From Pseudomonas yangonensis (GTDB lineage Bacteria; Pseudomonadota; Gammaproteobacteria; Pseudomonadales; Pseudomonadaceae), in NCBI RefSeq assembly GCF_009932725.1, contig NZ_BLJU01000003.1:372001-436000 (forward strand): 64,000 nucleotides of DNA, written 5' to 3'. The notes beneath the pieces are model-generated. The model was not told the origin of the DNA. It searched no databases and worked only from the letters and a program-made list of their open reading frames with translations. This document shows positions 1 through 14,148 of the stretch, piece by piece. Each line of letters opens with the position of its first letter. The first letter of the stretch is position 1. Both the position numbers and the translations under genes were made by a program.

Positions 1-112
1 CGTGGTCAATCCCGCCCTGATCGGCGGCGTTGTCATTCGTGCAGGTGACCTGGTCATCGACGGTTCGGTCCGCGGCAAGCTGAACAAGCTGGCCGAAGCG
101 TTGAAATCCTGA
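1..112 (+). CDS. atpH: ATP synthase delta subunit, C-terminal end (partial)
   Basis: The open frame from base 2 to the stop at 110-112 gives the last 36 residues of an F1 delta subunit, including the [11 protein letters not shown] and GSVRGKL segments that close this family. Delta forms the peripheral stalk linking the F1 head to the b subunits. The rest of the gene lies off the left edge. Its stop is 15 bases before atpA, the usual spacing inside the proteobacterial atp operon. Confidence 0.95.
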   Translation, partial: VVNPALIGGVVIRAGDLVIDGSVRGKLNKLAEALKS

Positions 113-127
113 TTTGAGGGAACTGGC

Positions 128-1672
<1,545 letters not shown>

Positions 1673-1677
1673 CCGCA

Positions 1678-1697
1678 GCGGGGGCTTCGGCCCCCGC
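1678..1697 (+). other. Intergenic stem-loop between atpA and atpG
   Basis: An 8-bp GC-rich stem closes a TTCG tetraloop directly after the atpA stop. No T-tract follows, so it is more likely an mRNA-stability or processing hairpin that helps set subunit ratios than a full terminator. The role is inferred. Confidence 0.6.
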
Positions 1698-1720
1698 CTG
1701 CTTGAACCAAAAGGTGTGAA

Positions 1721-2584
1721 ATGGCAGGCGCAAAAGAGATTCGCAGCAAGATTGCGAGCATCAAAAGCACGCAAAAGATCACCAGCGCCATGGAAAAAGT
1801 GGCGGTCAGCAAAATGCGCAAGGCTCAACAGCGCATGGCTGCCGGTCGCCCCTACGCCGAGCGTATTCGTCAGGTGATCGGTCACCTGGCCAAGGCGAAC
1901 CCGGAATACCGCCACTCGTTCATGGTGGAGCGTGATGTACAGCGCGTCGGTTATATCGTGGTGACCTCGGATCGTGGTCTGTGCGGTGGCTTGAACATCA
2001 ACCTGTTCAAGGCGCTGTTGAAAAGCCTGAAGGGATGGCGCGACCAGAAGGTCGACGCCGATTTCTGCGTGGTGGGCAGCAAGGGCGCGAGCTTCTTCCG
2101 CAGCAACGGGGGCAACGTGGTTGCCGCCATCAGCAAGCTGGGTGAAGAGCCGTCCATCAACGACCTGATCGGTAGCGTCAAGGTCGTGCTGGATGCCTAC
2201 GCCGAAGGCCGTATCGACCGCCTCTACCTGGTCTCGAACAAGTTCGTGAACACCATGGTGCAGAAGCCGGAAGTGCAGCAGCTGCTGCCGCTGGCCGCGA
2301 GCGAAGAGCAGGGTGTACAGAAAGGTCTGTGGGACTACGTTTACGAGCCGGACGCCCAGCAACTGCTGGATGCGCTGCTGGTGCGCTACGTTGAATCGCA
2401 GGTCTATCAGGCCGTGGTCGAGAACAGCGCGTGCGAACAGGCTGCGCGGATGATCGCGATGAAGAACGCAACCGACAATGCCGGTGAACTCATCAAGGAC
2501 CTGCAGCTGGTTTACAACAAGGCTCGTCAGGCAGCGATCACCCAGGAAATTTCGGAAATCGTCGGCGGCGCTGCCGCGGTTTAA
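1721..2584 (+). CDS. atpG: F1 ATP synthase subunit gamma
   Basis: The 287-residue central rotor shaft of F1. The N-terminus [20 protein letters not shown] and the C-terminal segment with [20 protein letters not shown] are the two long helices that form the coiled coil inside the alpha-beta ring. The conserved [11 protein letters not shown] segment is present near residue 85. It is cotranscribed with its neighbours, and the ATG has an AAAGG-type ribosome site. Confidence 0.98.
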   Translation: MAGAKEIRSKIASIKSTQKITSAMEKVAVSKMRKAQQRMAAGRPYAERIRQVIGHLAKANPEYRHSFMVERDVQRVGYIVVTSDRGLCGGLNINLFKALLKSLKGWRDQKVDADFCVVGSKGASFFRSNGGNVVAAISKLGEEPSINDLIGSVKVVLDAYAEGRIDRLYLVSNKFVNTMVQKPEVQQLLPLAASEEQGVQKGLWDYVYEPDAQQLLDALLVRYVESQVYQAVVENSACEQAARMIAMKNATDNAGELIKDLQLVYNKARQAAITQEISEIVGGAAAV

Positions 2585-2612
2585 GAACGGTTCAACTGTT
2601 TAGAACGGTTGA

Positions 2613-4010
<1,398 letters not shown>

Positions 4011-4020
4011 GTAACGGGTG

Positions 4021-4070
4021 CGCCCTCTAGAGGGCGTCCGGGCCGGATAGGGCTGCTGCCCGATCCGGCC
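4021..4070 (+). other. Two intergenic stem-loops between atpD and atpC
   Basis: A short palindrome (4021-4036) is followed by a longer hairpin whose 8-bp arms are GGCCGGAT and ATCCGGCC (4041-4048 and 4063-4070). There is no T-tract. These probably protect or process the atp mRNA; the function is inferred only from position. Confidence 0.5.
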
Positions 4071-4089
4071 TCTCAACCGAGGCATTGTT

Positions 4090-4524
4090 ATGGCTATGTC
4101 AGTCCACTGCGATATCGTCAGTGCGGAAGAAGAGCTGTTCTCGGGGCTGGTGGAAATGGTCATCGCCCACGGTCACCTTGGTGACCTGGGTATCCTGCCG
4201 GGCCACACCCCGCTGCTGACCGATCTCAAACCGGGTCCGGTGCGAGTGATCAAGCAGGGTGGCACCGAGGAGGTGTTCTACATCTCCGGTGGCTTCCTGG
4301 AAGTTCAGCCGAGCATGGTGAAGGTTCTTGCCGACACCGCTGTTCGTGCCGGCGACCTGGATGAAGCCGCAGCCATCGAGGCGCGCAAGGCGGCCGAGAA
4401 GGCGCTGAGCGAGAAGGGCACCGAGTTCGACTACGGCAGTGCTTCGGCACGCCTGGCCGAGGCTGCTGCCCAGCTGCGCACCATCGAAGAGATGCGCAAG
4501 AAGTTCGGCGGCCGCAGCCGCTGA
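4090..4524 (+). CDS. atpC: F1 ATP synthase subunit epsilon
   Basis: The 144-residue epsilon subunit, which joins gamma to the c-ring and inhibits ATP hydrolysis. The N-terminal beta-sandwich carries the hallmark [19 protein letters not shown] near residue 35. The C-terminal part is the two-helix hairpin rich in Ala, Glu and Lys. An in-frame ATG two codons later is an alternative start; the first was kept because related proteins begin MAM. It is the last atp gene, with a strong terminator 19 bases downstream. Confidence 0.97.
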   Translation: MAMSVHCDIVSAEEELFSGLVEMVIAHGHLGDLGILPGHTPLLTDLKPGPVRVIKQGGTEEVFYISGGFLEVQPSMVKVLADTAVRAGDLDEAAAIEARKAAEKALSEKGTEFDYGSASARLAEAAAQLRTIEEMRKKFGGRSR

Positions 4525-4542
4525 TCGCGTATCGCGGTATCA

Positions 4543-4578
4543 CGCAAAGGGGCGACTTAGGTCGCCCCTTTGCGTTTC
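4543..4578 (+). terminator. Rho-independent terminator of the atp operon
   Basis: A perfect 14-bp stem (4543-4556 with 4561-4574) closes a TTAG loop. The 3' arm ends in CCTTTGCG and runs into TTTCTGG. It separates the atp operon from glmU. Confidence 0.88.
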
Positions 4579-4649
4579 TGGCAAAATAGCGCTCTTTTCG
4601 CGCGGCGCTTTCTCGCCGCGGACCTATCCTGCCCAGCAAGGAGCTTTCT

Positions 4650-6008
4650 ATGAGTCTGGATATCGTCATTCTTGCCGCCGGCCAGGGCACGCGCATGCGT
4701 TCCGCTTTGCCCAAGGTACTGCACCCGGTCGCCGACAAGCCCATGCTGGGGCACGTCATCGACACCGCACGCAGCCTGCAGCCCGACAGCATTCAGGTGG
4801 TGATCGGCCACGGCGCCGACAAGGTGCGCGAGCGCCTGGCCGCCGACGACCTGAATTTCGTCATCCAGGCCGAGCAGCTCGGCACCGGCCACGCCGTGGC
4901 CCAGGCCCTGCCACAACTCAGCGCCGAACGTGTGCTGATCCTCTACGGCGATGTGCCGCTGATCGAGACCGCGACCCTCGAGCGTCTGTTGGCCCTGGTC
5001 AGCGACAACCAGCTGGGCCTGCTCACCGTCGAACTGGCCGACCCGACCGGCTACGGCCGCATCGTGCGCAACGAGCAAGGCGTGGTGCAGGCCATCGTCG
5101 AGCACAAGGACGCCAGCGAAGCGCAGCGGCAGATCCGCGAGGGCAACACCGGCATCCTCGCCGTGCCCGGCAAGCGCCTGGCCGACTGGCTGGGCCGGCT
5201 GTCCAACAGCAACGCCCAGGGCGAGTACTACCTGACCGACGTGATCGCCATGGCCGTGGCCGACGGCCTGACCGTGGCTACCGAGCGTGCCAGCGACGAG
5301 ATGGAAGTGCTGGGCGCCAATGACCGCATCCAGCTTGCTCAGCTCGAATGCCATTACCAGCAGCGCATGGCCCGCCGCCTGATGGCCCAGGGCGTTACCC
5401 TGCGCGATCCGCATCGTTTCGACGTGCGCGGTGAGGTGAGCGTCGGCCGCGACGTGACCATCGACATCAACGTGATCCTCGAAGGCAAGGTGGTGATCGA
5501 AGACGATGTGCAGGTCGGCCCCAACTGCGTGATCAAGGACTCGGTGCTGCGCAAGGGCGCCATCGTCAAGGCCAACAGCCACCTGGACGGTGCCGAGATG
5601 GGCGAGGGCGCCGACTGCGGTCCGTTCGCGCGTCTGCGCCCGGGCACCAAACTGGGCGCCAAGGCCCATGTGGGTAACTTCGTCGAACTGAAGAACGCTG
5701 TCATGGGCGAGGGCGCCAAGGCCGGTCACCTGAGCTACCTGGGCGATGCCGAGATCGGCGCGCGCACTAACATCGGTGCCGGCACCATCACCTGCAATTA
5801 CGACGGTGCCAACAAATTCCGCACCGTCATGGGCGAGGACGTCTTCATCGGCTCCAACAGCGCGCTGGTGGCACCGGTAACGTTGGGCGACCGCGCGACC
5901 ACGGGTGCCGGTTCGGTGGTGACCAGCGATGTGCCGGCGGACACGCTGGCAGTCGGCCGGGCCAAGCAGCGCAACATCGAAGGCTGGAAGCGGCCGACCA
6001 AGAAGTGA
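4650..6008 (+). CDS. glmU: Bifunctional N-acetylglucosamine-1-phosphate uridyltransferase / glucosamine-1-phosphate acetyltransferase
   Basis: This cytoplasmic enzyme acetylates GlcN-1-P and then uridylylates the product to UDP-GlcNAc, the precursor of peptidoglycan and LPS. The N-terminal pyrophosphorylase domain starts with [11 protein letters not shown] and [12 protein letters not shown]. The C-terminal half is a left-handed beta-helix of hexapeptide repeats, with the [11 protein letters not shown] segment near residue 375. Length (452 aa) is typical. The ATG follows AAGGAG. Confidence 0.98.
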   Translation: MSLDIVILAAGQGTRMRSALPKVLHPVADKPMLGHVIDTARSLQPDSIQVVIGHGADKVRERLAADDLNFVIQAEQLGTGHAVAQALPQLSAERVLILYGDVPLIETATLERLLALVSDNQLGLLTVELADPTGYGRIVRNEQGVVQAIVEHKDASEAQRQIREGNTGILAVPGKRLADWLGRLSNSNAQGEYYLTDVIAMAVADGLTVATERASDEMEVLGANDRIQLAQLECHYQQRMARRLMAQGVTLRDPHRFDVRGEVSVGRDVTIDINVILEGKVVIEDDVQVGPNCVIKDSVLRKGAIVKANSHLDGAEMGEGADCGPFARLRPGTKLGAKAHVGNFVELKNAVMGEGAKAGHLSYLGDAEIGARTNIGAGTITCNYDGANKFRTVMGEDVFIGSNSALVAPVTLGDRATTGAGSVVTSDVPADTLAVGRAKQRNIEGWKRPTKK

Positions 6009-6054
6009 GTGCGGGCGATCAGGCCTGTGGATAACCTGCCGGAGGCAGTCCTGT

Positions 6055-6666
6055 ATGTTCGGTGTGACGGATTACGCCGCCTTCGTGGTGGCCTTCATCA
6101 TCCTGCTGGCCATTCCAGGGCCGGGTAACCTGGCGCTGATCCTGTCCACCGGCAAGGGCGGGATTCGCGGCGGGCTGGCTTCGACCTTCGGCATCATCTT
6201 CGGCGACCAGGTGCTGCTATGGCTGGCGGTGGCCGGGGTCGCCGCGCTGCTCAAGGCCTATCCGGCGGCCTTCCATGTCGTCCAGTGGCTCGGTGCGGCC
6301 TACCTGATCTACCTTGGCCTGCGCATGATCCTGGCCAAGCCAGGCGCGGCGCCGACGCTGGACATCAAGCCGCGCCAATACCTGTGGCAAACCTTGGTGA
6401 TTACCGTCTTCAACCCCAAGGCCATCATCTTCTACATGGCCTTCTTCCCGCTGTTCATCGACCCGCAGCGCCATCAGGGGCTGATGACTTTCGGTTTCAT
6501 GGCCGTGACCATCATGGTGCTGACCTTTCTCTACGGCCTGCTAATCGTGCTGCTGACCCATTTTCTCGCCGAGCGCATGCGCGCCAACCCACGTATCGCG
6601 AGGGCTCTGGAAAAACTGGCAGGGCTGTGTCTGGTCGGCTTCGGGGTCAAACTGACGTTGAACTGA
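6055..6666 (+). CDS. LysE/RhtB-family amino-acid exporter
   Basis: A 203-residue inner-membrane protein with about six hydrophobic segments. It begins MFGVTDYAAFVVAF and carries the LysE/RhtB signature LLAIPGPGNLALILSTG near residue 18, followed by GLR and FNPKAIIFYMAFFPLF blocks. The family exports amino acids such as lysine or homoserine; the substrate here cannot be told. The start at 6055 was chosen over an in-frame upstream one inside glmU because it follows GGAGG and matches the family N-terminus. Confidence 0.9.
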   Translation: MFGVTDYAAFVVAFIILLAIPGPGNLALILSTGKGGIRGGLASTFGIIFGDQVLLWLAVAGVAALLKAYPAAFHVVQWLGAAYLIYLGLRMILAKPGAAPTLDIKPRQYLWQTLVITVFNPKAIIFYMAFFPLFIDPQRHQGLMTFGFMAVTIMVLTFLYGLLIVLLTHFLAERMRANPRIARALEKLAGLCLVGFGVKLTLN

Positions 6667-6719
6667 CCGACGGACGCTTGCGGGCCTTTCGATCATATGT
6701 TTTGATTCGCGCCATTATC

Positions 6720-6732
6720 TTTCGAATCGAAA
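6720..6732. promoter_or_regulatory. Palindrome before the DeoR-family gene, possible autoregulatory operator
   Basis: The 13-bp odd palindrome TTTCGAATCGAAA lies 7 bases before the regulator's start codon. DeoR-family operators often contain TTTCG/CGAAA half sites, so autoregulation is plausible. A single site this close to the ATG could also be chance. Confidence 0.4.
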
Positions 6733-6739
6733 CTTAAGC

Positions 6740-7510
6740 ATGTCGAAGCGCAACACGCCGCAACGTCGTCACACTATCCTTGCCTTGCTCGCCGAGCAGG
6801 GCGAGGTGAGCGTGGACGCTCTGGCCCAGCACTTTGCCACCAGCGAAGTGACCATTCGCAAGGATCTTGCTGCCCTGGAAAAGAACGGCCTGCTGCTGCG
6901 TCGCTATGGCGGCGCCGTGCCGGTGCCGCAAGAGCTGATCAGCGAGCCGACGCAGCCCATTTCCCCCTACAAGCAGGAGATTGCCCGTGCCGGCGTGGCA
7001 CGTATTCGCGAGCACGCGCGCATCATCATCGACAGCGGCACCACCACGGCGGCCATGATTCCGCAGCTTGGCTACAAGCCTGGTCTGGTGGTGATGACCA
7101 ACTCGCTCAACGTGGCCAACGCCCTGCGCGATATCGAACACGAGCCGGTGCTGCTGATGACCGGCGGTACCTGGGATCCGCATTCGGAGTCCTTCCAGGG
7201 CCAGGTGGCCGAGCAGGTGCTGCGCTCCTACGACTTCGACCAGCTGTTCATCGGCGCCGATGGCATCGACCTGGAGCGTGGCACCACCACCTTCAACGAA
7301 CTGCTCGGGCTTTCGCGGGTGATGGCCGAGGTGGCCCGTGAAGTCATCGTCATGGTCGAGAGCGACAAGATCGGCCGGCGCATTCCCAATCTGGAGCTGC
7401 CCTGGGGCAGCGTCCATACCCTGATCACCGACGAGCGCCTGGATGCCCAGGCGGCCGAACAGATACGCGCGCGCGGCATTCAGCTGATCCTCGCGGCGCT
7501 GGAAAACTAA
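6740..7510 (+). CDS. DeoR-family transcriptional regulator next to glmS
   Basis: A 256-residue repressor-type protein. The N-terminal winged helix-turn-helix covers about residues 5-57 ([19 protein letters not shown]), followed by a DeoR C-terminal sensor domain with the DSGTTTAAM phosphate-binding loop near residue 96 and [10 protein letters not shown] near 174. Members sense phosphorylated sugars. Lying 13 bases before glmS, it probably controls amino-sugar synthesis, and the name glmR is sometimes used for such genes. Confidence 0.9.
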   Translation: MSKRNTPQRRHTILALLAEQGEVSVDALAQHFATSEVTIRKDLAALEKNGLLLRRYGGAVPVPQELISEPTQPISPYKQEIARAGVARIREHARIIIDSGTTTAAMIPQLGYKPGLVVMTNSLNVANALRDIEHEPVLLMTGGTWDPHSESFQGQVAEQVLRSYDFDQLFIGADGIDLERGTTTFNELLGLSRVMAEVAREVIVMVESDKIGRRIPNLELPWGSVHTLITDERLDAQAAEQIRARGIQLILAALEN

Positions 7511-7523
7511 AAAGGAGAGTCCC

Positions 7524-9374
<1,851 letters not shown>

Positions 9375-9389
9375 GGCCGCCCAGAAAGA

Positions 9390-9399
9390 AAAAGCCCGT
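9390..9399 (+). terminator. Orphaned 5' arm of the glmS terminator
   Basis: AAAAGCCCGT is the proximal arm of the terminator hairpin that once ended glmS. Its loop and partner arm now sit at 59244-59261, on the far side of the transposon. Joining the two at the duplicated CCCGT rebuilds a perfect 12-bp stem around AGAT. At this end glmS has therefore lost its own terminator. Confidence 0.85.
9395..9399. repeat. Target-site duplication, proximal copy (CCCGT)
   Basis: These five bases abut the TGG terminus of the element. They are repeated exactly at 59239-59243 after the CCA terminus. A 5-bp duplication is the Tn7 hallmark. Confidence 0.92.
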
Positions 9400-9466
9400 T
9401 GGCTTCACGGAATAAAGATTGACACAAAATAATAAAGTCTGACACAAGCTATTATAGTTTGACACT
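9400..9466. repeat. glmS-proximal transposon end with three tandem TnsB-type sites
   Basis: Three copies of ATAAAGWTTGACACAA-like sequence start at 9412, 9432 and about 9452, an exact 20-bp period. The first lies 12 bp inside the TGG terminus. Tight, regular spacing resembles the overlapping TnsB sites at the right end of Tn7, the end that lies next to glmS. Site assignment is inferred from repetition and symmetry with the other end. Confidence 0.85.
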
Positions 9467-9475
9467 AACCGTAAG

Positions 9476-9505
9476 CCCCTGTATCTACAGGGGTTTTCTG
9501 TTTTT
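9476..9505 (+). terminator. Rho-independent terminator just inside the transposon end
   Basis: A perfect 8-bp stem (CCCCTGTA with TACAGGGG) and a TC loop are followed by TTTTCTGTTTTT. It lies about 100 bases past the glmS stop, where it can stop glmS transcripts from entering tnsA and also replaces the terminator that the insertion split. Confidence 0.85.
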
Positions 9506-9656
9506 ATGCTAGGCCGTTTGTCAGGAGCCGCTGCCTCAATTTTCAGCAGGAGTATTCTGGAAAGCCCTACGACATGGCAGCTTGTTAGCTCATGTTTTCC
9601 TATAACTACTCTCTTGCCGAACGAGGGGAGCGGTCCGGACGGACTTAGGAGGGCGG

Positions 9657-10511
9657 GTGCGAGGTCGTAGGTTTGCTTCAAATCAGGATATCGAACGGCA
9701 CATCGCCAATGGGTTTGGAGCTGGCGCCGGAGCTGAGTATGTGCCTTGGTTACGTGTTCAGGATGTCCCTTCGATGGGGCGTTCCTGGAAAATCCAAGGT
9801 GTTAAGATTGATCGAATTCATCACCTCTTATCCGACCTTGAACGGGCGTACTTTTTACTCTGTGAGTTTTCAGAGGACGTCGTAGATATCCGCGAGCAGT
9901 ATCCCCTACTGCCGGTGGAGAGCACCCAGGCGATCGCCAGGGCTATCGGTGTACGGTATCCAAAATACAAAACGACCTCTGTTCCTATGGTAATGACCAC
10001 TGACTTTTTGCTGTCTGTAAAGCAGCCAAATGGAGACGTAAAGTCCGTTGCCAGGACGATCAAATACGCGAAAGACCTTCAAGGAAAAGGTTGTGCTCGT
10101 ACGTTAGAAAAACTCGAAGTCGAGAGACGGTTCTGGGTGAACCAAGGTGTAGACTGGAGCATCGTAACGGAGGAGTTGTTTACGCCCGATTTGATCCTGA
10201 ATCTCGTATTTCTTCGCAAATTTGCCAAATTGCCTCGTGCCTTGATGGATGTCCCGCTGCATTTGCAATTCATCGAGATACTTGAATCAATAAAGGGTTG
10301 CCCTTGGTCAACGTCGGAGAGCTTGCGGAAGATTGGACACCGATTATCCATACCGTATACCGATGCTCGCGACATTTTCTTTAATTTGATCTGGCGGAAA
10401 ACTATTAGGATTGAATTAAGTGGTGCGCCGTTACAGCTCAAGTCACCTTTGCCAGACTTCAGTGTTTTTTATCCCACTGAAATATCCACACTGAGCGAGA
10501 AGTCGTCATGA
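9657..10511 (+). CDS. tnsA: TnsA endonuclease of the Tn7-like transposase
   Basis: A 284-residue protein of the restriction-endonuclease-like TnsA family, which cuts the 5' transposon ends so that Tn7 moves by cut-and-paste. Candidate catalytic residues are E62 (LERAYF), D116 (TTDFLL), K136 (RTIKYAK) and E154/E156 (KLEVERRFW), matching Tn7 TnsA in order and spacing. A C-terminal winged-helix region contacting TnsC is expected after about residue 170. The GTG start is supported by AGGAGG at 9647-9652. Its stop overlaps tnsB by 4 bases. It is less GC-rich than the host genes. Confidence 0.93.
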   Translation: MRGRRFASNQDIERHIANGFGAGAGAEYVPWLRVQDVPSMGRSWKIQGVKIDRIHHLLSDLERAYFLLCEFSEDVVDIREQYPLLPVESTQAIARAIGVRYPKYKTTSVPMVMTTDFLLSVKQPNGDVKSVARTIKYAKDLQGKGCARTLEKLEVERRFWVNQGVDWSIVTEELFTPDLILNLVFLRKFAKLPRALMDVPLHLQFIEILESIKGCPWSTSESLRKIGHRLSIPYTDARDIFFNLIWRKTIRIELSGAPLQLKSPLPDFSVFYPTEISTLSEKSS

Positions 10512-12676
10512 AAATTTCAGTTAATGACGTCTTTGAGCCTGTCACGGAACTCTCCTTGCTCTCTACTATGGCGAGAGCAATTCACCTCGACGAGAAGCAC
10601 GACGCACTGATTGTTATGGATCTAACGGATCCTCCCAGGAAGCCGTATTCGATTGGTCTTGAGGAATTCAGGGTGTCATTGGTATCAGGCGATACAAAGC
10701 CTGTGGTGATGGCAGTGCCAGAATTTCTACTGGTTTTGGAAGAAGATCTCGACGAGCGCGCGAGGCGTGATAGAGACCAAAAATGGGCTCTGATTGCGCC
10801 ACTTTTGGACCCGGCCTATCCAGGGCAAATATTTGTTCATGGCGAGATGGGCCGATTGGTAAGTGATCGCGCCGCTGAGGCGGGTGTGCAGCGTAAAACG
10901 CTATATCGTTTGTTGTATCGATACTGGTTTTACGGGCAAGTAAGAAATGCGCTTCTTAACAACTATTCTGCTGTAGGTGTTGGGAGTCGTAATTACTCCG
11001 CTGATAAGCCGCCGGGACGAAAGCCAAGGTTTCAAGGGGTGTTAGTGTCGCCTGCCAAATTACTAAGCGATATCGACAAGAAGTGTATCCGAGTTTGTTA
11101 CGCGCTTTACGTAAAGAACAAGAAGTCGACGATTGATAGCGCGTACAACAAAATGCTCAATAAATATTATTCGGAGAAGCGGCTTTCTAAAAATCCCGAA
11201 AACGAGGTCGTATTGCTTCCTCAATCTGAAATTCCGACGTTTAACCAGTTTAATTATTGGGGAAAGCAGTTCTTTGATGATACCGAGACTGATCGTGGAC
11301 GCATGGGGTTGACGAAGTGGCTGAAGGATTGCCGTCCATTATCCGGTACCGTCCGCGACTGGCTTAGAGGTCCTTGTCATCAATTCGAGATCGACGCGAC
11401 CATCGCTGACATTTACTTGGTCAACAGCTACTCCCGACGAATGCTTATCGGCCGCCCCGTGGTGTACATCGTAGTCGACAGTTTCTCAGGGATGATCGTT
11501 GGCCTTTATGTAGGCCTTGAGGGGCCTAGCTGGAACGGAGCTCGACAGGCGCTGTTCAACGCGTTCACCTCCAAGGTGGAGTTCTGCGCGCAAAACGGTG
11601 TTGATATCACTCCTGAGGATTGGGACTGTCGTCATCTGCCACATCAAATCTACGCCGATAGAGGTGAAATGTTGGGGGCTGCTGCTGAGGGGCTCGCGTC
11701 TGGCCTGGGTATCGATATGGGGACGGCCCCGCCATACCGACCGGATTGGAAACCGATGGTCGAGAGCCGCTTCGGCATCCTGAACGACTTAACCGGTATT
11801 AGGTGGCTCCCCGGCGGAGTAGCAGCCCGAGAGAAGGAACGCGGTGAGCGTGATTATCGGCTCGACGCGACGCTGAATTTGAAGGAGTTCACCCAAGTCC
11901 TCATCGAGTGCATTCTTCACTACAACCGTTTCCACCGACAGCCGGATCGTCTTACCCAGGCGATGATGAACGATGGCGTGGAGCCCACTCCGATGGGGAT
12001 CTGGAGGTGGGCGTTAGAGAACGACCTTATCCAGCCTAACAAGCGACCTGACGAGCTGATTTATCTCAATCTGCTGCCTCGGGAAAGGGCCACCGTCCAA
12101 AAAGGTGGCGTGTTGTTTCGCGGCATGCATTATCTCTGCGAGATGGCTATCGAAAAAAACTGGTTCGCAAAAGCGCGTCGCAATGGCGTCTGGGCGATTG
12201 ATTGCTGGTTTGATCCGAACTCTGCGGCGCACATCTGGATCCAGGACGAGAACAAGGAGTTCCTGCGTTGCGACCTGCGGAGGTCGGATGCGAAGTATGC
12301 GGATTATCGCTCGGACGAGATCTACGACCTCCTGGAGGCCTACAGGCAAGTGCCACCAGCTCACAGACGAGCTGAACGGGAAAGCCAAGTTGGCCTGGTC
12401 GATAAAGTTGAGCAAATTGTCGGCAATGCAATGGCCGAGAAAAAGCTTGAACCCGCAGCCGCCTCTAAGGCTGAAGCAGTGGCGAATATCCGCGAGAATC
12501 GTACGGAAGAGCGGTTATTGGAGAGAGAGCAGGCGACTGTACCTGACGGTATACGTGCGGATCCCGTTCAACCTGATGCTCAGAGCCCTTCCATTTTCAG
12601 AGAGTCGTACGCTGGGCCGCGCACCGCGCAGGTTATCGATTTACTCAAAAGAGTTCGCCCGGGGCAGCCCAAATGA
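10508..12676 (+). CDS. tnsB: TnsB DDE transposase of the Tn7-like element
   Basis: A 722-residue integrase-fold transposase that binds the end repeats and makes the 3' cuts and joins. The DDE triad is visible as D296 (FEIDATIADIY), D384 (YADRGEML) and E419 (KPMVESRFG). N-terminal helix-turn-helix domains for end recognition precede the core, and a basic C-terminal tail that would contact TnsC follows. It overlaps tnsA and tnsC by ATGA junctions, implying translational coupling. Confidence 0.95.
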   Translation: MKISVNDVFEPVTELSLLSTMARAIHLDEKHDALIVMDLTDPPRKPYSIGLEEFRVSLVSGDTKPVVMAVPEFLLVLEEDLDERARRDRDQKWALIAPLLDPAYPGQIFVHGEMGRLVSDRAAEAGVQRKTLYRLLYRYWFYGQVRNALLNNYSAVGVGSRNYSADKPPGRKPRFQGVLVSPAKLLSDIDKKCIRVCYALYVKNKKSTIDSAYNKMLNKYYSEKRLSKNPENEVVLLPQSEIPTFNQFNYWGKQFFDDTETDRGRMGLTKWLKDCRPLSGTVRDWLRGPCHQFEIDATIADIYLVNSYSRRMLIGRPVVYIVVDSFSGMIVGLYVGLEGPSWNGARQALFNAFTSKVEFCAQNGVDITPEDWDCRHLPHQIYADRGEMLGAAAEGLASGLGIDMGTAPPYRPDWKPMVESRFGILNDLTGIRWLPGGVAAREKERGERDYRLDATLNLKEFTQVLIECILHYNRFHRQPDRLTQAMMNDGVEPTPMGIWRWALENDLIQPNKRPDELIYLNLLPRERATVQKGGVLFRGMHYLCEMAIEKNWFAKARRNGVWAIDCWFDPNSAAHIWIQDENKEFLRCDLRRSDAKYADYRSDEIYDLLEAYRQVPPAHRRAERESQVGLVDKVEQIVGNAMAEKKLEPAAASKAEAVANIRENRTEERLLEREQATVPDGIRADPVQPDAQSPSIFRESYAGPRTAQVIDLLKRVRPGQPK

Positions 12677-14133
12677 GAGGTGCTAAAGCTCTTGCGAGCT
12701 ATACGAAGCAGGCCATCACTGAGTACGCGGGAAACCCTCTGATCGAAGCGCTGCCACCAATTCTTGACGAAGCGGCGGCTGCCGAGCTGATATCAAATTT
12801 TCCCAAGCCGGTAGCACCTGAGGAGCTAGAGCTCGACGGGGCAATGCGGATTCACTGTATTGATCGCTTGAGGACGGTTGTGCAGCCGTTTCTGCTGCAC
12901 CTAGAGCTAGAGTCCCTGTTATCTCTGCTGATCCGTCGTGGATATGTTGGCCGTAATCCAACTAGCGCCTCCACAGTCAGGCACCTGCATTCTTTGTCAG
13001 GGGCTCAGCGCTATCACGATGCTTTCAAATCAACAGCTGACACTTTCAGCGTTGTGGGACTGAGTGGTATTGGGAAGTCCACCGCACTGCATGCCATTTT
13101 AAGCTTGTACCCTCAGACGATCCGACATGAGCGTTATGAGGGTCAGCAATTCGTCCACACCCAGATCACCTGGCTCAAGCTTGATTGTCCACGAGATGGC
13201 TCGTTGGCTGGATTTTGTCAGCAGTTCTTCCACGCGGTTGGCCAGGCACTCGGCGATCAGGACTACCACAAGCGCCACCGGCATCGAAATATCAATGATG
13301 CGCTTCAGCAGATGGAACAGGTAGCCAGCACGTTTTTTATCGGCGCCTTGCTCATTGATGAGCTGCAGAACCTTCACCTGGCCAAGACCGGGGGTAAGGA
13401 AAGCATGCTGAATTTCTTCCTTCACCTGGTGAACAATATCGGTATCCCGGTCGTGTTCATCGGGACGAATTCGATGGTCAGTCTGTTCTCGGACGTAATG
13501 CGTGTCGCCAGGCGCAGTTGCGGTGGGGGGATGATCGAGTTCAAGCGCTTCGAGAAGGAGGATGACGAGTGGCGTTTTCTGGTCGAGAACCTTTGGAGCT
13601 ATCAGTGGTGCAAGCAGGCGGCTGAACTGACTCCTGAGATTTTTGACGCGCTGTACGAGCACACCCAGGGTGTGACTGACTTCCTGGTTAAGTTATTGGT
13701 GCTGAGCCAGCGCTATGCAATTCAGAGTGGCTCCGAGTGTCTGACTGCCGAGACGATCGTCAAAGTAAGCAATTCCAAGATGCAAATACTCAGGCCAGCG
13801 CTATCGGCTCTGCGTAGTCGCGACCCTAGTCGCATGCGCAAGTTCGACGACCTGCTTCCCATAGAGGAGCAGTTGATGGAAATGATGGCGTTCAACGGAC
13901 TTGGGCGAGCAGACCGTCTCGCTTTGCTTCGAGGCGTAACTCCAGCTGCACGGGCAAATACTGCGTTACCGGAAGCTACTGTGAGCAAGCCTAATGCGCC
14001 TTCAGCAGTTGCCGTGGAAGCTTCTGAAGCGAAGGTGTTCAGCGAGCATCCCGACACCCTTGCAGAACTGAAGTCAGCTGGCTGGATAACCAGGGATCTC
14101 TTCGAGTTCTCGCCCGCCTACCGCCGACCATGA
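12673..14133 (+). CDS. tnsC: TnsC AAA+ regulator of transposition
   Basis: A 486-residue ATPase that joins target selector to transposase and gives target immunity. Walker A GLSGIGKST lies at residues 129-137 and Walker B ALLIDE at 225-230, followed by the sensor strand VVFIGTNS near 257. N- and C-terminal extensions for TnsB/TnsA and TniQ contacts flank the AAA+ core. It overlaps tnsB by 4 bases and ends 15 bases before the first tniQ gene. Confidence 0.94.
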   Translation: MRGAKALASYTKQAITEYAGNPLIEALPPILDEAAAAELISNFPKPVAPEELELDGAMRIHCIDRLRTVVQPFLLHLELESLLSLLIRRGYVGRNPTSASTVRHLHSLSGAQRYHDAFKSTADTFSVVGLSGIGKSTALHAILSLYPQTIRHERYEGQQFVHTQITWLKLDCPRDGSLAGFCQQFFHAVGQALGDQDYHKRHRHRNINDALQQMEQVASTFFIGALLIDELQNLHLAKTGGKESMLNFFLHLVNNIGIPVVFIGTNSMVSLFSDVMRVARRSCGGGMIEFKRFEKEDDEWRFLVENLWSYQWCKQAAELTPEIFDALYEHTQGVTDFLVKLLVLSQRYAIQSGSECLTAETIVKVSNSKMQILRPALSALRSRDPSRMRKFDDLLPIEEQLMEMMAFNGLGRADRLALLRGVTPAARANTALPEATVSKPNAPSAVAVEASEAKVFSEHPDTLAELKSAGWITRDLFEFSPAYRRP

Positions 14134-14148
14134 TTCGAGGGTCGTGTA

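Noticed and set aside
9530..9640. A sigma70 promoter for tnsA with TTGTTA and TATAAC
   Set aside because: The boxes are only about 13 bp apart, too close for a normal promoter.
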